From Apis mellifera (taxonomy: Eukaryota > Arthropoda > Insecta > Hymenoptera > Apidae): DNA of 64,000 nt. The notes below the pieces were generated by a model that saw only the letters and a program-made list of their open reading frames with translations, searched no databases and was not told the origin of the DNA. Shown piece by piece: positions 1 to 14,339 of this stretch. The translations under genes and the position numbers were made by a program. Where the stretch lies: the NCBI RefSeq assembly GCF_003254395.2, contig NC_037649.1, forward strand, positions 7,969,032 through 8,033,031, read 5' to 3'. Position 1 is the stretch's first letter, and every line of letters begins with the position of its first letter.

Positions 1-69
1 AGTGCCACCAGTGATTAGGATGTTCTGATTTTTGAAAGATTCTTCTATTCTATCAAATATCTCTTCCAT
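1..69 (-). CDS. Fatty acyl-CoA reductase, first coding exon only (cut by window edge)
   Basis: The reverse strand opens with an ATG at 69-67 and encodes 23 residues running into the window edge. They end in ILITGGT, the start of the Rossmann-fold dinucleotide-binding motif (TGGxGFxG) seen near residues 17-31 of the three complete FARs in this window. The N-terminal layout (about 15 polar residues, then a beta strand, then TGG) matches them. A likely splice acceptor (GATTAG) lies just upstream on the minus strand, giving an untranslated stretch of about 21 nt (90-70) before the ATG, so this is probably the second transcribed exon. FARs reduce acyl-CoA to fatty alcohol with NADPH. It sits in tandem, same strand, with the FAR at 4851-8929. 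The rest of the gene is outside the window, so completeness cannot be judged. Confidence 0.8.
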   Translation of the reverse strand, partial: MEEIFDRIEESFKNQNILITGGT

Positions 70-90
70 TTTCGATTCTGCCGATCGTAT

Positions 91-3000
91 CTAATCAAAA
101 AAATAATTATGATTATAATATGTAAATTTTTTATATAGATAAATATGTTTAAAAAATAAATATTATTATATTTACTTTTTATTATTATATGATCAAAAAA
201 TAATTTTTCATATTATATTTATGTTAAATTCTAAGAATTAAATGTAATTCCAATGTATGTCGGAAAAAAAATATTATCATTGGTGTTACATTTAATGAAA
301 ATTATACTGTAAATTTCAAAAATTACGAAATATTAAATAATATTAAGATTAATAATATGTATATGTAATTTGACACGTCAAAATATGTCGAAACAGCATA
401 ATACATTTCCTCTATTTCGTATTAAATTTTTATTCGTATGCATATAAGATTTCAGTTTTCCAAACTGAAGTATTACAGTATATGAAAATAAATTTTTTTC
501 AATTAAATATTATTTATAAAGCAATACATAAAATAAACATATATTTTGAAAAATACTTTTTATAAGAATTTAAGTAACAATAAGTTTTTCAATAATAATA
601 ATCCATTATTTTATTATTTTGGCTGATCATTTTAAACAAAATATGTTAATAATTATATCTTTGCCTATATATATATATGATATATATTTTATATATTATA
701 CGTAATATTATAATTTCGCAATAAAAAAGTAATTATCGGTCGAGATGATTAAAGCAAACGTAGCAAAAATTGAACAATTTAAACATCATTAATGGTTGCA
801 ATTATCAAGATAATGATTGTAAATTATAGCAGTGGAAATAATATGTCACTAATATGTCAGAATTATATTATTATATCCCGCAAGGGGGACCGACGAGTTT
901 CGAGATTTGTTTCATTTTGTCTTGAACTCGTCGAGTCTTTTGGGTGGTGGCGTACCCACGGACCTGAGCCAAATATGAATTTTTCTTTCTCAATTAAGAT
1001 TACTTATAACTTTTTTTGAATTTAATAGGGATGATCTCGAATGTTTCAAAATGTTATTTTACTACATATACTATGATGTGAAAATATTTTGAATATTTTT
1101 AAAAATTTTAAAAAATATAAATTGAAATTTATTTTAAAAGCTAAAATTAATAGATATTGATTTACAAAGGAAATAAAGCATGAAACTGATGAAACTATAA
1201 AGTATTAAAGTTAAGTAGAAACGGATATATAAATTGTTTTATGAAATGAAATTTGCATAAAAGAACAAACATTATGGTTATGCAAACATCATGAGATGGC
1301 GTAATAACTTTTACAGTGATGTAAAAACATCATCGTGTTGACAGAGAAGTTTGGTTACTTTGGAAAAAATCTTTATAATAAAAAATTCCATAAATTTACC
1401 GCTTTTTAATTGAAAAAATTTTTTTTTTTATTTCTATTTCGTTGATTTTTGAATAAGCATTACATAATAAAACCTGAATTATTAATTTTTAAGTGGATTT
1501 ATTATATAAGTGATGCAGTCAAGATCATATAGTTTTTTTTATGATTTTATAAAAACATTTTAAAAACTTAATAAGAAATTGTTATTATTTTAATCATTTG
1601 TTATTGAATCACATGTTGAAATTTAATTTCATTGATAATGAATCGCATATTGAAATGTTATATATTGTATAAATTTGGCATATTAAATATTTTTTAATTG
1701 TTATATTTTAATTTAGAATAATTGAATAATTAAATGCCCAATATTCAATGATACTCAACAATGTTATCTAATATTGAGTATTTGATATCTAATATTTTAT
1801 ATTCTATTATGAATATACAATAGTTTTTAATTTAACAAACTCTTTAAAATAAACTATAAATAACTTTAAAATAAGTTGAATCATTCTATTATTCATTGAA
1901 AAATTTCGATCACTATTACTTTTGAATATTGCTCCACTTAGAATGTTTTCATATTCGTTTCAATAATTATTTTTAATATTTTATAGTTGCAGATTTAAGA
2001 AAATTTAATGTTGTAGACTGATAAATTATTATATATTTAATATATCTACACTTTTTTATTCGTGTAAAAGATTTATAAAAAATAAATCTAAATAAATCTA
2101 AAAACAAACAAAGAAACAAAATTAAATTTCAGTTTATCATCTAAAGAAGAACACCAAAATTTAATTAAATTATATACGTTTCAAAAATAAGATGAAAAAA
2201 GAAAGGAATTATATATTTTCAATATCGAATACTTACTTTTAAAAAATAAAAAAAAATTCCTCAAGCTTATTTCTCAAAGTTCACAGATGAATAATTGGTG
2301 AACAAAATGAAACACGACTGTTACAAGTTTACAAGTGATCGGCTTTAGTCAATCGGTGTTACTTGGACGGTGAGCACGATACAGACTGAGAAAGCGTAAT
2401 GTTGGCCCAATATTTTCTTAGATGATCTCAATGTACTCCCTATTTACTTTCGTACGCTCCGTTCGGTTGCTCTCCCATTCTTATTCAAGAGAATACCTCA
2501 ATGTTTAAAATTGTAATTGTTTATATATATATTCGGTCATATTTTATAATCGAGATTTTAATTTTTATAATTTTATTGGAATTATATTTCATTATTATGA
2601 ATTTTTTGAAGAATATGTGAATTATAAAATTCACATATATAATTATATTTATAAATTGATATAATTCACTTTAAGGTTGAATTTTGAATATATTAGAATA
2701 AATATAGATAAATTCTTATAAATATATAATAATATTCACAGAAAGAAAAACAGTTAATTTTAATTTCGATTTTTTTTTTCTCTTGATAAAGTAAAAATAG
2801 ATTAAAATTAATGTAACATAATTGAAATTATAATGCAATTCAATTTGATTAATGTAATTTAAATTTAATGCAATCTTTAATTTATTAACATTTAATATTA
2901 TTCAAAAGTTAATGCTATTCAAAAGTTATATATTATGTATTTTATTTAATTTAAAACGTTTATATTTACATTTAACAAAAGATAAATTTACGAATTTGAA

Positions 3001-4800
3001 AATTTTAAGGATTTAAAATAACATAAAAATCTTGATTAATTGATAATGCAATTAATTTAAAATATTGATCTTGAAATTATCATAGATAACACTTTGATGT
3101 GGCATAATTTTTTTTTTTTTTTTTTTACAGTTTTTTTTCTTCAATTAAAAAAGGAAACATTAAAAAAAAATAAATTAATATGATACAAAAAAATATGAAA
3201 TGCGAAACAAAAGTATTTTTATTCGAAAAATATATATATGTATATGTATAATGTATACATCTGCAACGATACTTAAAGAGTGAGAGTTGAAATGAAAAAG
3301 TGAGAGTGAAAATGTGAATGCTGGGGAAAAAAAGAGAACATATGCACGAGAGAGAACGAAAACAAGGATGAGCAAGACGAGCATAAGATTTCGACACTCT
3401 GGTTCTACCGGATTTGTGTGCTTTCGTGATTTTTCGTTACATTTTCATATAAATCGTTCGTTGACTAAAGATGCATGGTAAAAGTGTTTCAATTCAAATC
3501 AATATTTTTTTTTTTATATTTTTCCTTCGATATTTGATTACAAACTTTTGTTGGCAATTCTTTTCTAATTTATATACATATATATATAAATCATTCTTAT
3601 ACAATTCTGTATAGTTGTTGAATAATTTTATTCTTCACGTTCTTTATATAACGCGCAAAAAAATAATATAAAAAATATAAGAAAAATAGATTAAAATTTA
3701 TTTTATTTATTAATATTCAGAATGTTAATAATATTGATCTAAATTATATAAATTATGAAACAATAACTTTAATCTAATATTTTGAAATATTTCTATACTA
3801 AGCTAAAATCATTTTTATAATCTTATAACTTATGGAACTTATTTTGTTTAAAAAATATTCGTTCTTTGAAAAATAAATTTTTGAAGAAACTTTCTGATGT
3901 TTCAGAAAGTAGCTTTCATAATGTAAGTGTGAAAATGAAATCCAAATATAATTTTACTTAATATTTGTAAAAACGATTGTTTTTTATATTAACATAATAT
4001 TGTAACACATGGATTATTATTAGTCACATATAGTATCTCATGGCGAATAGCGAAAACTTTTCTATTTCAAATATTACTTCAATATTTGCATAACTAAGAA
4101 ATGAGGAGTAAAGAATATTTCACCTGAGAGATTGTACGAACGAGACATGTCGCGTGAGAGCAAGAATTTCGAAATTTCAAAATGTCATGACTTGATCAGA
4201 TCTGTAATCGCGGTCAAGAATTTGAAAATTTCAAATAATCATATTATTAAAAATTTTTTTTATACTGATTTAAATTGTATTGATCCAAAATTTTTCTCTA
4301 ATAGAAAATATATTATGAGATTATTTTAATTAAAAAGAAAGAATTAATCTTTGAAAGTAATTTTTAATTTTATGTTATTGATAATGATATCAAATATGAT
4401 ATAGTGATTGATATCATTTCTTTATTATATTTATTGGCATATTCTTTACAAATTAAATAAAATCTTTGTTTATTTCATTCAAATACCTAAATCAAATTCT
4501 TATAAATATTCTATTATATATCATAAAACTTAATTATTAAAACAGTCTTTTTATGTCTTTTAAGAAATAAATATATTTATTATTATAGCAAGTATCTTAA
4601 AAATATCATAATTGCAAATGTATATTCTATAAAAACAATAAATCATTGTGCAATAAATACAATAAAGTAAAATAGTTAACTGATAACAATTGTGAATATA
4701 ACAAATGAGTAAAACAAATTTTTATAACATTTGAGAATAAAATAAGATAAAAATAAAGAAACATATTATCATTTTCAGATAAAATCAATTATCAATTAGA
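91..4800. other. AT-rich intergenic stretch between two FAR genes
   Basis: No supported gene. It would contain the leader intron and promoter of the left-edge FAR (minus strand) and the 3' untranslated region of the FAR at 4851-8929. There are two GC-richer islands: 880-975, containing a 9-nt inverted repeat (CGACGAGTT/AACTCGTCG), and 2335-2480, a plausible but unproven promoter for the left-edge FAR. Short ORFs at 792-1019 and 4132-4329 have no recognisable domains. Confidence 0.5.
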
Positions 4801-4850
4801 TATATACATTATATCTATAATTGAAGTTCAAAGTCATGGTCGTAATCTGT

Positions 4851-7800
4851 TTAGATGAATTTATCTAAGAATAGAAACCATATAAAGAAGATTGTAAGTC
4901 CGATCTTAACAAACCAATCAGCAAAATATAAATATCTAATAACTTTTCGTGCACGAGGTATGGTAGAAAGATCATCTTTTAAACAATATTGTCTAACGCC
5001 TAATATATATTTCAACATGTAACTATCCCAAGATATAGCTTTTGTATCCATAAAGAATTTTTCTCTATCAGATGAATTTAATTCAAGTTGCAATTTTTTC
5101 ATGCGATCATTTCTGAAAATCGAAATTAAATTAGTATAAAATTTTAATTTTAATATAATGTATCATAATTTATCATATAATTAAAGAAATTAAAATTCTC
5201 AATGATCACAATAAACATTGAAAGATCCGAAAATTTACAACTTGGGTAACTTATTGAAAATTTTAAAAAAATATTTCTGCATAATTACCGAAATTCCCAT
5301 TCTTTGGTAGTATAATACTGTATCAATCCTATTCCATTGTTAACTTTTTGATGCACTCTTATTAAAAATGGTTTATTTCCAGTTAGAAAAATGATAATAT
5401 CTATGAAAATTGCAGGTATATAATGGAATAAGATCACTCGTATCCAATGGTAAAATTTTAATGTGGTAATACTTCCACCTGGATACCATAGTAAACCTTA
5501 AAATAAAATTTATAGATTAATTTTAGTTAAATATATAGATTAAAACATTAATTGTTTTTTATGCATAGAATTATAAATTGCTTTATAAATATTATTTTAT
5601 TTACTTCATATGATATAGAAAATTGATTCGTTTCATTAATTATATTGTGGAAATATATATTATAATTCTTTTATTAACCTGAGAATGGATACATTATGGT
5701 ATATTTCTTTCCAGTTTCTACAGCATAACCCCAAGAAATCGGGTTTTCAAGTCCAGAAGTAATGTTCATAAATATTGGTTTTTCAGGTTTTTCTCTTCCT
5801 ACTTTCCATGCCAATCCAATCATCGCATTAATCGCCATATCACAAGGAATTAGATTCAATAAGTAATTGTAATTACAGAGAACAGTTCGTATTACTCCTT
5901 TTCCAGCACCTACCATTAAACCTGTTGGTCCATTCATGTTGTCAATCCAACCAGGCATTGGTTCTTTCCATGATGCGACCACTAAAATTTAAATTAATTA
6001 ATAATTTATAACAAATTATATTAAATATTCATAAATTTTAAAATCATATTGCACTTTTACTATAAAAAACTATAGTTATATTAAATTCATAAATTTTAAA
6101 ATCATATTGCACTTTTACTATAAAAAACTATAGTTCAAAAAACTAAAAATAATAAAAAATCATCTTTTAAAAAGTTAATATTTTTGAATCTTTTAAAATA
6201 AAGATGCGATATATATTAATACATAAAGAAAATTTAATATATAATAAAAAGTTTATTTAAAAAAGTATGTAATAAAAAAAATCTAAAATTTACCTATAGA
6301 AGGTCTTGCAACACCTGCAGGTAGACCACTTTTCTGCACTAAATCTTCAGCAAGTGCTTTACTAAAGGCATAAGTGTTCGGTAATCCTTGTAATATTTTT
6401 GGTGTCATGATTTTTTGAAAATCATCTGTCGTATCATTTACCATTTTTATAATTTTTTCAAGTTCTATAGGAGCAGGATAATTTTTTTCTTCGAGTACAG
6501 ATTCATTGCAGTGACAATACGAAGTAGAAACATGAATGAAGGATTGTAAATGCTCCATCTATATTAAAAATCAAAACATAATGTCAAAACATTGAAAAAA
6601 ATGTTTTAAAAAAAATAGTAATTATTTTTCTACTTACAAAATCAGAAATAATTAAATCAGAAATAATAAATATTCTTAATTTAATAAAATTAATAAATAT
6701 GTACCTCTTTTGCAAGATTTATAACATTCTTAGTACCCAGAGTATTTATTGTTATTGCTTGTTTTAATGTCAAATCGAATTTAACATTTGCCGCCATGTG
6801 AAAAACTATGGATACCTCTTTTAATAATCTCTGTTTATCGGCAGTCGATAAAGCAAGATGTTCATCAGTAGTATCACCCTGTATTAATTTAATTTTTTCT
6901 ATTTTTTCAGGATATTTTTCTTTAATTATTTTAAGAGGATTTTCCTGAAAAATTAATCAATTTATCATATATTTATATAACAAAAATATTTTATATATGT
7001 TATAAAATTAAAATTTTTTATACAATCATTCCAATGTGCAATTCATCATTCAAAACAGTAACAGAAAAGAAATACTTGGATTGAGAACGGAAGCGATTTC
7101 TTCATATAAAAATGCAGTTTAATTATATATGTGCATGTATTTCTGTTACATTGAATATATATTCTTATGGATTTTCTAGGACATCTTAAAATCATGTACA
7201 GTGAAATTACTGCATACCATAAGCTTACGTATCCCTTTCACTTTCGTTCATGTATTATTACAAATATATCTTATTAAATTATTAATATAAATAAATATTT
7301 TTAAGCTATTGTAATATCAATTATAAGTAATAAAATAAATATATATAAATGACATATTTAATGCAAAATCAATAATAATGGTATATAATAATTAATAATT
7401 TTTCATGAAAAATATCGTAAGATAAAATCTCTAAATAATTTTCTTGAATATAAATTGATTGGGATTCTTTTGATTATTTGCAAGAATTATATTTTAAAAT
7501 ATAATTCATAATCGATGATTGATAAATCATAATGATTGAATCTTTTGCATTGTTTAGTTCCATGGTTAGTAGTATTTGAAATAAGAAATATTTACAATAA
7601 TTTACAAAAATTTATCTGAAATTATTTTTATATTAATAAAAATAGCTTTAATACTTTAATTAATAAATTTATTTAATATATTTTAAATAAATATTTTCTA
7701 TTTATATATTTATTGCCATAAAATAAGTGAAATATTATTTTAATTTAACAAAACTATCTCAATAATTTTCACTTTTTATATGAAATGGACACAGTAGTAG

Positions 7801-8929
7801 CAATGATGCTTTTTCTTTTAATTTTTTTGTAAACATTTCTCATGACACATATTTGTATATGGTATATACCTTATATATCTCATTGTGGCAATCTATTGTT
7901 AAGTAAAATAATTAAAGTAATTATTAAAAAGAACTAGAAATAAATGAATTTTAAAAAATTTTTCATTGGAATTGAAAAATTCAACTCTTTTCAAAATAAA
8001 AACTTTAAAATTTTATTTTACTATTATTAAAATTTTATTTTAAAGTTTTTATTTTGAAAAGAGTTGAAAACTTCCAATTTTATTTTTTTAAATGAAATGA
8101 ATATATTCTAAAATTAACATTAATTTAAAAAATACATGAACATATGAATCTGGATAATATTTTACAAAATTAAAGTTAAAGACACAAACAATTTTAATTT
8201 GTTAAATGAGTTTTTAATTTGTTAAATTATTTCTTAATTAAAAATTTTGTTTTTGTACAAAATTTAATAATAAGGTTAAATTTTAGTTAGGTCAATTTTT
8301 AATTCGTGCAAAATAATAAAATATTAAATAATAAGAAAATGATAAGTAAAAAGTTAAATATTTAGAACATTGATAAGTTGAACATATAATAAGTTAATCT
8401 TTTTTTAATAATGTCAATTTGTAAAGAAAATAACAAATAACAATGAATAAGATATTTTAGCTTGTTCCTAAAAAAAAAAAAAAAAGAAAAAAAAAATGGA
8501 ATTAAACCTGAAATTTCACTACCTCCATATATATTTCGACGTACCGCTCGAAATCATTTAATGTTTGTTGCCTTTGTGAAAATTTTCAAATTTCTGGAAA
8601 CGCTAGAAAGCTTTTAAAAGGAATGTGGTTTTCTTTTGATCTAATCTGTTCCTAAAATTTATTTTAAAGCACTATATAAGTTGTAATAATTTTTTTAATT
8701 TAATTTTAAATATATCGTAAAAAATATCTCATACTTTTATCATACATTGCAGCCTAGTTTGCGGATCAACATCCTTCTTTTTTCTAATTAATACAAAAAT
8801 ATTTTCAAGATGATCGCAGCTGACCAACAGTTTATAGATTAAAACCTTTCCCATAAAACCAGAACCTCCAGTGATGAAAACATTTCGACCTTGAAGCCAT
8901 TCCGAAATAGATGGTATGTCTGATGCCAT
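4851..8929 (-). CDS. Fatty acyl-CoA reductase (FAR), 6 coding exons
   Basis: Predicted NADPH-dependent reductase converting fatty acyl-CoA to primary fatty alcohol, probably anchored in the ER or peroxisome membrane. Coding exons on the minus strand are 8929-8735, 6944-6705, 6558-6294, 5981-5679, 5496-5289 and 5112-4851. All have GT...AG borders and the phases close, giving 490 aa, normal for the family. TGGSGFMG (residues 20-27) is the cofactor motif. YAFSK supplies the YxxxK catalytic pair at Y208 and K212. RPSI followed by VVASWKEPMPGW is the family signature. The last two exons form the FAR_C (Sterile) domain, ending in a hydrophobic segment (GLTIFFIWFLFL) that is a probable membrane anchor. 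A splice acceptor (CTTACAG) at 8941-8947 lies 11 nt before the ATG, so an upstream leader exon is expected. Intron 1 is long (1790 bp) and carries a 31-bp-arm inverted repeat. The family call is firm; substrate and the exact orthologue are not known. Confidence 0.93.
6016..6133. repeat. Two-copy tandem duplication, about 60 bp unit
   Basis: Within intron 3 of the FAR at 4851-8929, copies 6016-6075 and 6076-6133 are nearly identical, differing by a 2-bp gap. This looks like recent replication slippage. It does not touch the flanking exon borders. Confidence 0.85.
7981..8067. repeat. Perfect inverted repeat, 31-bp arms
   Basis: Arms 7981-8011 and 8037-8067 are exact reverse complements, separated by a 25-bp AT-only spacer. 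It lies in intron 1 of the minus-strand FAR gene and would form a long hairpin in DNA or pre-mRNA. It could be a fold-back mobile-element remnant or a palindromic duplication. Confidence 0.85.
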
Positions 8930-11836
8930 TTTTAGAAAAGCTGTAAGAGGAAAAAAAAATGACCTTGAAAAAATATCTCCAAAGAGTAGTTAAACCTGTT
9001 TACAAAGGATAACTGCGTCTTTAAACACGTATTTTTTAATTAGATATTATAAATTTGTAAATGTAAATTTTTCTCGTTCGTTTCCTTATTTTAATATAAA
9101 TTATAATTTCATTTACTTATTATTAGATAAAATTGAATTGAATACAATTGCAATTTTTATATTTGCATTCTCATATTGACGATATAAAATTATAATTATA
9201 TATAATTATATAATATAATATTACATTTACACATACATTTCTGAATATTATATATATATTGCAGTTTTCGTTTTCGTTTTAGATATCGAATAACATGGAA
9301 AGATTCATGATTGAATAAATTGAAAATTTGTAGAATAGAATGAAACGAAAAAATCTAAGTATAAAAAAAAAAAAAATAATACTATTAATTTTATATTAAA
9401 TATAAGAAATATAATGAATATAATAATAAAAAATTTTTTATAATGAAAATTTATGGAAATACAATAAATTATTTTATATCAAGATAATTGATAATTAAAG
9501 AGAGAGAAAATATAATTTAATCAAAGAAAATACAAAATATCTTTCTATTGGTATTAAACAAGCATCTATTTACATTATTAATAATTCAAAGTATTTTGTA
9601 ATCTATTACGGATGTTTGTTTTGATCTTTAGAAATTTTACTATCGTGCTTAGAATATCATTAGAAATAAAAAAAAAACTACATGAATATTGTTTTAAATT
9701 TTAAATTATATATATTCACACAATATACATAATATTTATTTCTCAAATCTTATAAATTATTTATATAAATATTATTTATATAAATCGGATGATATTTTGA
9801 TCAATTCAATATATGATTTTTTAATATACATTATCAAAATTGTATATAATATATTCATGGTTGAAAAGAAATCAAATCTACAAAAAATACGGATTTGATT
9901 AATTGATTTTCATAAATCCAATATAAAATTCATTGAAATAAACATAATGCATAATAACAAAATGTTCTTCATTTCTACGATTAAATTTATTTTTAATTAT
10001 ATTATAAATAAATATTTTTTTTAATAATATATTTATATATCATATATTATAATAATGAAATATTGATGAACAAGCGTAAAGTAAAATATCTCTTGTACTT
10101 CTTACGCATATATATTTCTTCCTGCTGCAAAATTTCTTCCATCATATAATATATTTCTTTTTCTGGAATTAATTTTTTTTCGATCATGTAAAATCATTTT
10201 TTATTGTTATTTTTTTTTTTATCATTCTGTGACAAAAAAACAGAAAGGAATTTCTTGTATCTTGTGCGATAACATTGATTATGCCAATTATCGTAAAAAT
10301 CGCTTTGTTACAGTATTGGTTATTTTTAACTGTATAAAGATATTTAAAAAAATCCAAATTTTTTTTAAATTTTTTTATATTAATATTTTTATTTAATTTT
10401 AATGAAATTTCAATGAAATTTTACTGTACTTTTTTTTAATTTATATATTTTTTTAAATTTATACGATTAATCGTATATAATATAAATTATCTTATTTTAA
10501 ATTAATTAGCTTATTTTAAATTAAAACATAACACAAATTAATTATACTTTGAAGTCAAACAATTTAATTGTATCAATTTTTTTTAAAAACGATCAATTGT
10601 ATCATTCAATCAGGAAATTAAGAACATTAAATGAATTTTCATTATCTATAAATTTATTGCTTATTATAAATTAAACCACTAATCAATCTATGCAAATGAT
10701 ATTCTATAGTTTTTCAATTAATCCATTATTAATGTATATTATTCTCCATAATTTATACAACTCTATACTATTTGATCGTAATTTTATAACATCATATTGT
10801 GATACATACCTTACGAAAGATGATAAATAAATGAATAAATAAAAATCAATCACGAAAAATTCTCAATATGCACAATTTTGTCACTTTTCACAATTCTAAA
10901 AAATTGCATCAAATAATTAATAATATATGAAACAAAAAAAAAGAAAAAAAAAACGAAATTAACTGTTTTTTCAATTCAAACAGTGATCAATAAATAGGAG
11001 AAACGAAGAAAAAGATCCTTGATCATAAGAAAGCAACGAGAGGTTCTGACAAAATGGCTAGTACGTTCGCTATAAATATCTGTGTGGTGGGAATTTATAG
11101 GATAGAAGGTATCAAGAGATTGGTAATTCTTCGACTTAATAAAAATATAGTAAATATCAATTAATCATATTTATTCATTTTATTTCATTCAATACATATC
11201 ATTTTGTTTGTCATGATTGAATATTGGTTGAAATAAGATGAATTAGATATCATACAAATCAATTCATCTAAATTTCAAATTAATTCGAATGAAATAGCGC
11301 GAAGATTAAACTGCGCGCGCGAGTTGATTTACTGGTTTAGTTAGCGCAGCCTTCACGAAACAAATGAGGTTTGAATTACTTTAACATTTAAGCTTTATTT
11401 TGTTAATTGTTTCACAAATCATATCGATATTTCGAATTTTATCGTTTTATTATATTTTCATTTTTCAAACAAAAAACAGAAAAATGAAAAAGATATTTTT
11501 TTTGAAGAAATTTATAATATAATTTTTATTATAAGTTATACATTATAATTCTTTTAATACAAAATTAAATTATTTAGAAAATATACTATATATATTAAAT
11601 AACGATTATTTTCCAACACCATTTTTAAAAAAAAATATATAAAAATTCTAAATGTATTTCTAATACTAATAATACTACTATTAATAATACTAGTATTTTT
11701 TCATTTCATATCAAAAAAAAGCAATGTTTATAATATATATTAATATATATTATATATTTGAATTATGTTAAGATATTATAAGTTATCAAACATATTTTAT
11801 ATGGAAATATAGTTTGATTTAAATTTTATATATAAT
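8930..11836. other. Intergenic, AT-rich; leader or promoter region of the FAR at 4851-8929
   Basis: No coding exon is visible. The minus-strand FAR transcript needs a leader exon somewhere here. Candidates are around 10980-11110, with TATA-like elements on the minus strand (near 11062-11100), and a short GC island at 11290-11370 rich in GCGC. The remainder is A/T runs. Confidence 0.4.
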
Positions 11837-14313
11837 TTAAAATTGATCAAAAAGAAAATAAGTGAATGGAATAATGAAACCAGTCTTAGTCCATGTACTA
11901 GCAAAGATAGTTTTGATCAGCCACCAAATAAGTCCTAGCAATGCAAATTGTAAACCCACATGAGCAACTAATAATCTAAAAATGTTTAAAAAAAATGAAT
12001 TTTATATTAATATATTATTATTTTTTTTAATAAAAAAGGAAAAAGACTCACATTTTATTTTTAAAACGGGCTTTTGCCAATGTTTTTGGTGATTCTTTAT
12101 TTAAGTATGTCCTAACTCCTTGTGTTAAATTAACAAAATAATCTTCCCATATTAATGGTTTAATATCTAAATTGAAGAGATTTTTATCATGATCAGATAA
12201 AGAATTATGTAATTCAATTGTGCGAGTGTTATAAAACTTCCATTCAGTAAAGATAAATTTTTCTAGTCGATTCAATGAGTTGTTAATATTTGTATGTAAT
12301 CGTACCAAACTATGAAAACATAAATATTCTTATTAATTTAATTTATACATAATTTGATATGAAATTATTATAATTTATAACTTACATTGGTCGTCCACCA
12401 GCTAATTTTGTAACTGTATCCAAAATATATGCTGGAATTAAATGCACAAATATTGCAGAGATCTTAAATAAAAAAATTGAAGACAAAAACTTAAGATGTG
12501 GATACCAAACTGCACTTTGCAATGGATATGTATGTAAATAATTATTGATTTTTGATTCTATAAAATTCCATTTAAATGGATTACATGTACTAGATGTACA
12601 ATGATATACTTTCAACTCTTTCTTTCTATAACAAAGAAATATTATTGAAATAATAGTGAAATAATTTCAGAATAAATATATGAATATAAAAGTATGATAT
12701 AATACATAGATATTAATTCTAATTCATTTTTATTGGAAATTTAAATATACCTATCTTGATTAACAGCATAAGCAGCAATTATAATATTGTTTACAACAAT
12801 ATCTACTGGAATATAATCATAAATTAATTCTTTTGCAACTGGTAATCTTCTTACAACACCTTTGCTAGCACCCATTAAAAATCCTTGAGGTCCATTTTTT
12901 GATATTGTCCATCCAGGTATTGGTTCTTTCCATGATCCTATAACTTTAAATAAAACATTTAAAATATATAATATTATAAAACATTTAAAATATATAATAT
13001 TTAAAATTATATATAATTATAATAATTTTCTTTAAATTTTATTTTTAATAAAATTACTTAATATAAATTTTTAAAAACATTTTCATATTTAATATACATA
13101 CTCATTGATGGGCGTACAATAGCAGCAGAGATACCACCATTTTTAACTTCATGTTCAGCTAAATGTTTTGTAAATGTATAAGAGTTTGGATGATCTTTTA
13201 TTATATGTTGTTTTTTAGTTTCTAAAGTTATATTATCTAATTTTTCTTCAAGTTCAAATAATTCATTTACATCATATGGTGCAGGATATAGATATTCTTG
13301 TACTTCACATAATGTTGAGTTTACATATGCACTAGAAATATGTACTAGAGCCTGGAACAATAAAAAGTAAAAAGAAATTATACATCATATTAATAAGTAA
13401 AAAATAAATTATAATCATTTAACTAAATATTTTACTTTGAGATCTCTTATTTCTTGACAAAGCTGTACAACTCTTCGTGTACCCAATAAATTAATATTTA
13501 TATTAGTTTTTAAATCTGCTTCAAAATCTAATGTTGCTGCAGAATGAAAAACAATTTGAACCTCTTCAACAAGAGTTAACCTATCTGAAGATGATAATCC
13601 TAGATTTTCTTCTCCTATATCACCAGCCACAGGAATTAATTTTTTCAAAAGTTCTATTTTATTTTCTTCTTTTAATCTATCAAATACCTAAAATAATAAT
13701 ATATAAAATAAATAATATAAATATAATAATATAAAATAAAAGAATATAATATAATTTAAAATTAATTAATATCATTTATTAAATATTTTAATATTTATGA
13801 AATAAACATATATATAAGTTTTTAAAGTTATGTATATTAAAGTTTTTTTAAAATTAAAGTCATATAAAAAAATGTCTAATTATATATGTATTGCATATAT
13901 AATTTTGACGCACAATTATACTTTAAAATAATAATGAATGAAAATATTTTCATGTTTATTAAGATAAAAAATTAATTATTAAAAAAAATATATATATTTT
14001 GAGATAAAAAAATATATACTTTTTAGATAAGATAAGATAAATAAAAATTATGATTCAAAGAAAAAATTAATATTCAATATCATATAAGATATAATACATA
14101 TTTAGAATATATATTTTTTACCGAATTTTTTTTAAAATCTTCCAATCTTTCATCTATTTGTTTTCCTTTTTTTGGCCGTAACAACAAATAAATATTTTTT
14201 ATATCAGGAATGGATCTCAATAATTTTTCAATTAAACAAATTCCGAGAAAGCCTGTTCCACCAGTAATAAAAATAGTTTTATCATTGTAAAAATCAATCA
14301 CGTTTGATACCAT
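11837..14313 (-). CDS. Fatty acyl-CoA reductase (FAR), 7 coding exons
   Basis: Second complete FAR, in tandem with the one at 4851-8929. Coding exons on the minus strand are 14313-14122, 13687-13436, 13351-13102, 12943-12751, 12625-12386, 12309-12052 and 11975-11837. Their sum is 1524 nt, giving 507 aa. All donors are GT and all acceptors AG, with matching phases. TGGTGFLG (residues 17-24) binds the cofactor. YTFTK gives Y206 and K210. The signature reads RPSM...GSWKEPIPGW. The FAR_C domain follows, and the last exon encodes a hydrophobic C-terminal segment (GLIWWLIKTIFAS) typical of a membrane anchor. Exon 4 could use a second AG seven bases further on, but that breaks phase, so 12943 was chosen. 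Compared with its neighbour it has extra introns in the second half, so it is an old duplicate rather than a fresh copy. The alcohol product is not predictable from sequence. Confidence 0.93.
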
Positions 14314-14339
14314 TATAATTTGATTTTACAATATTTTTA

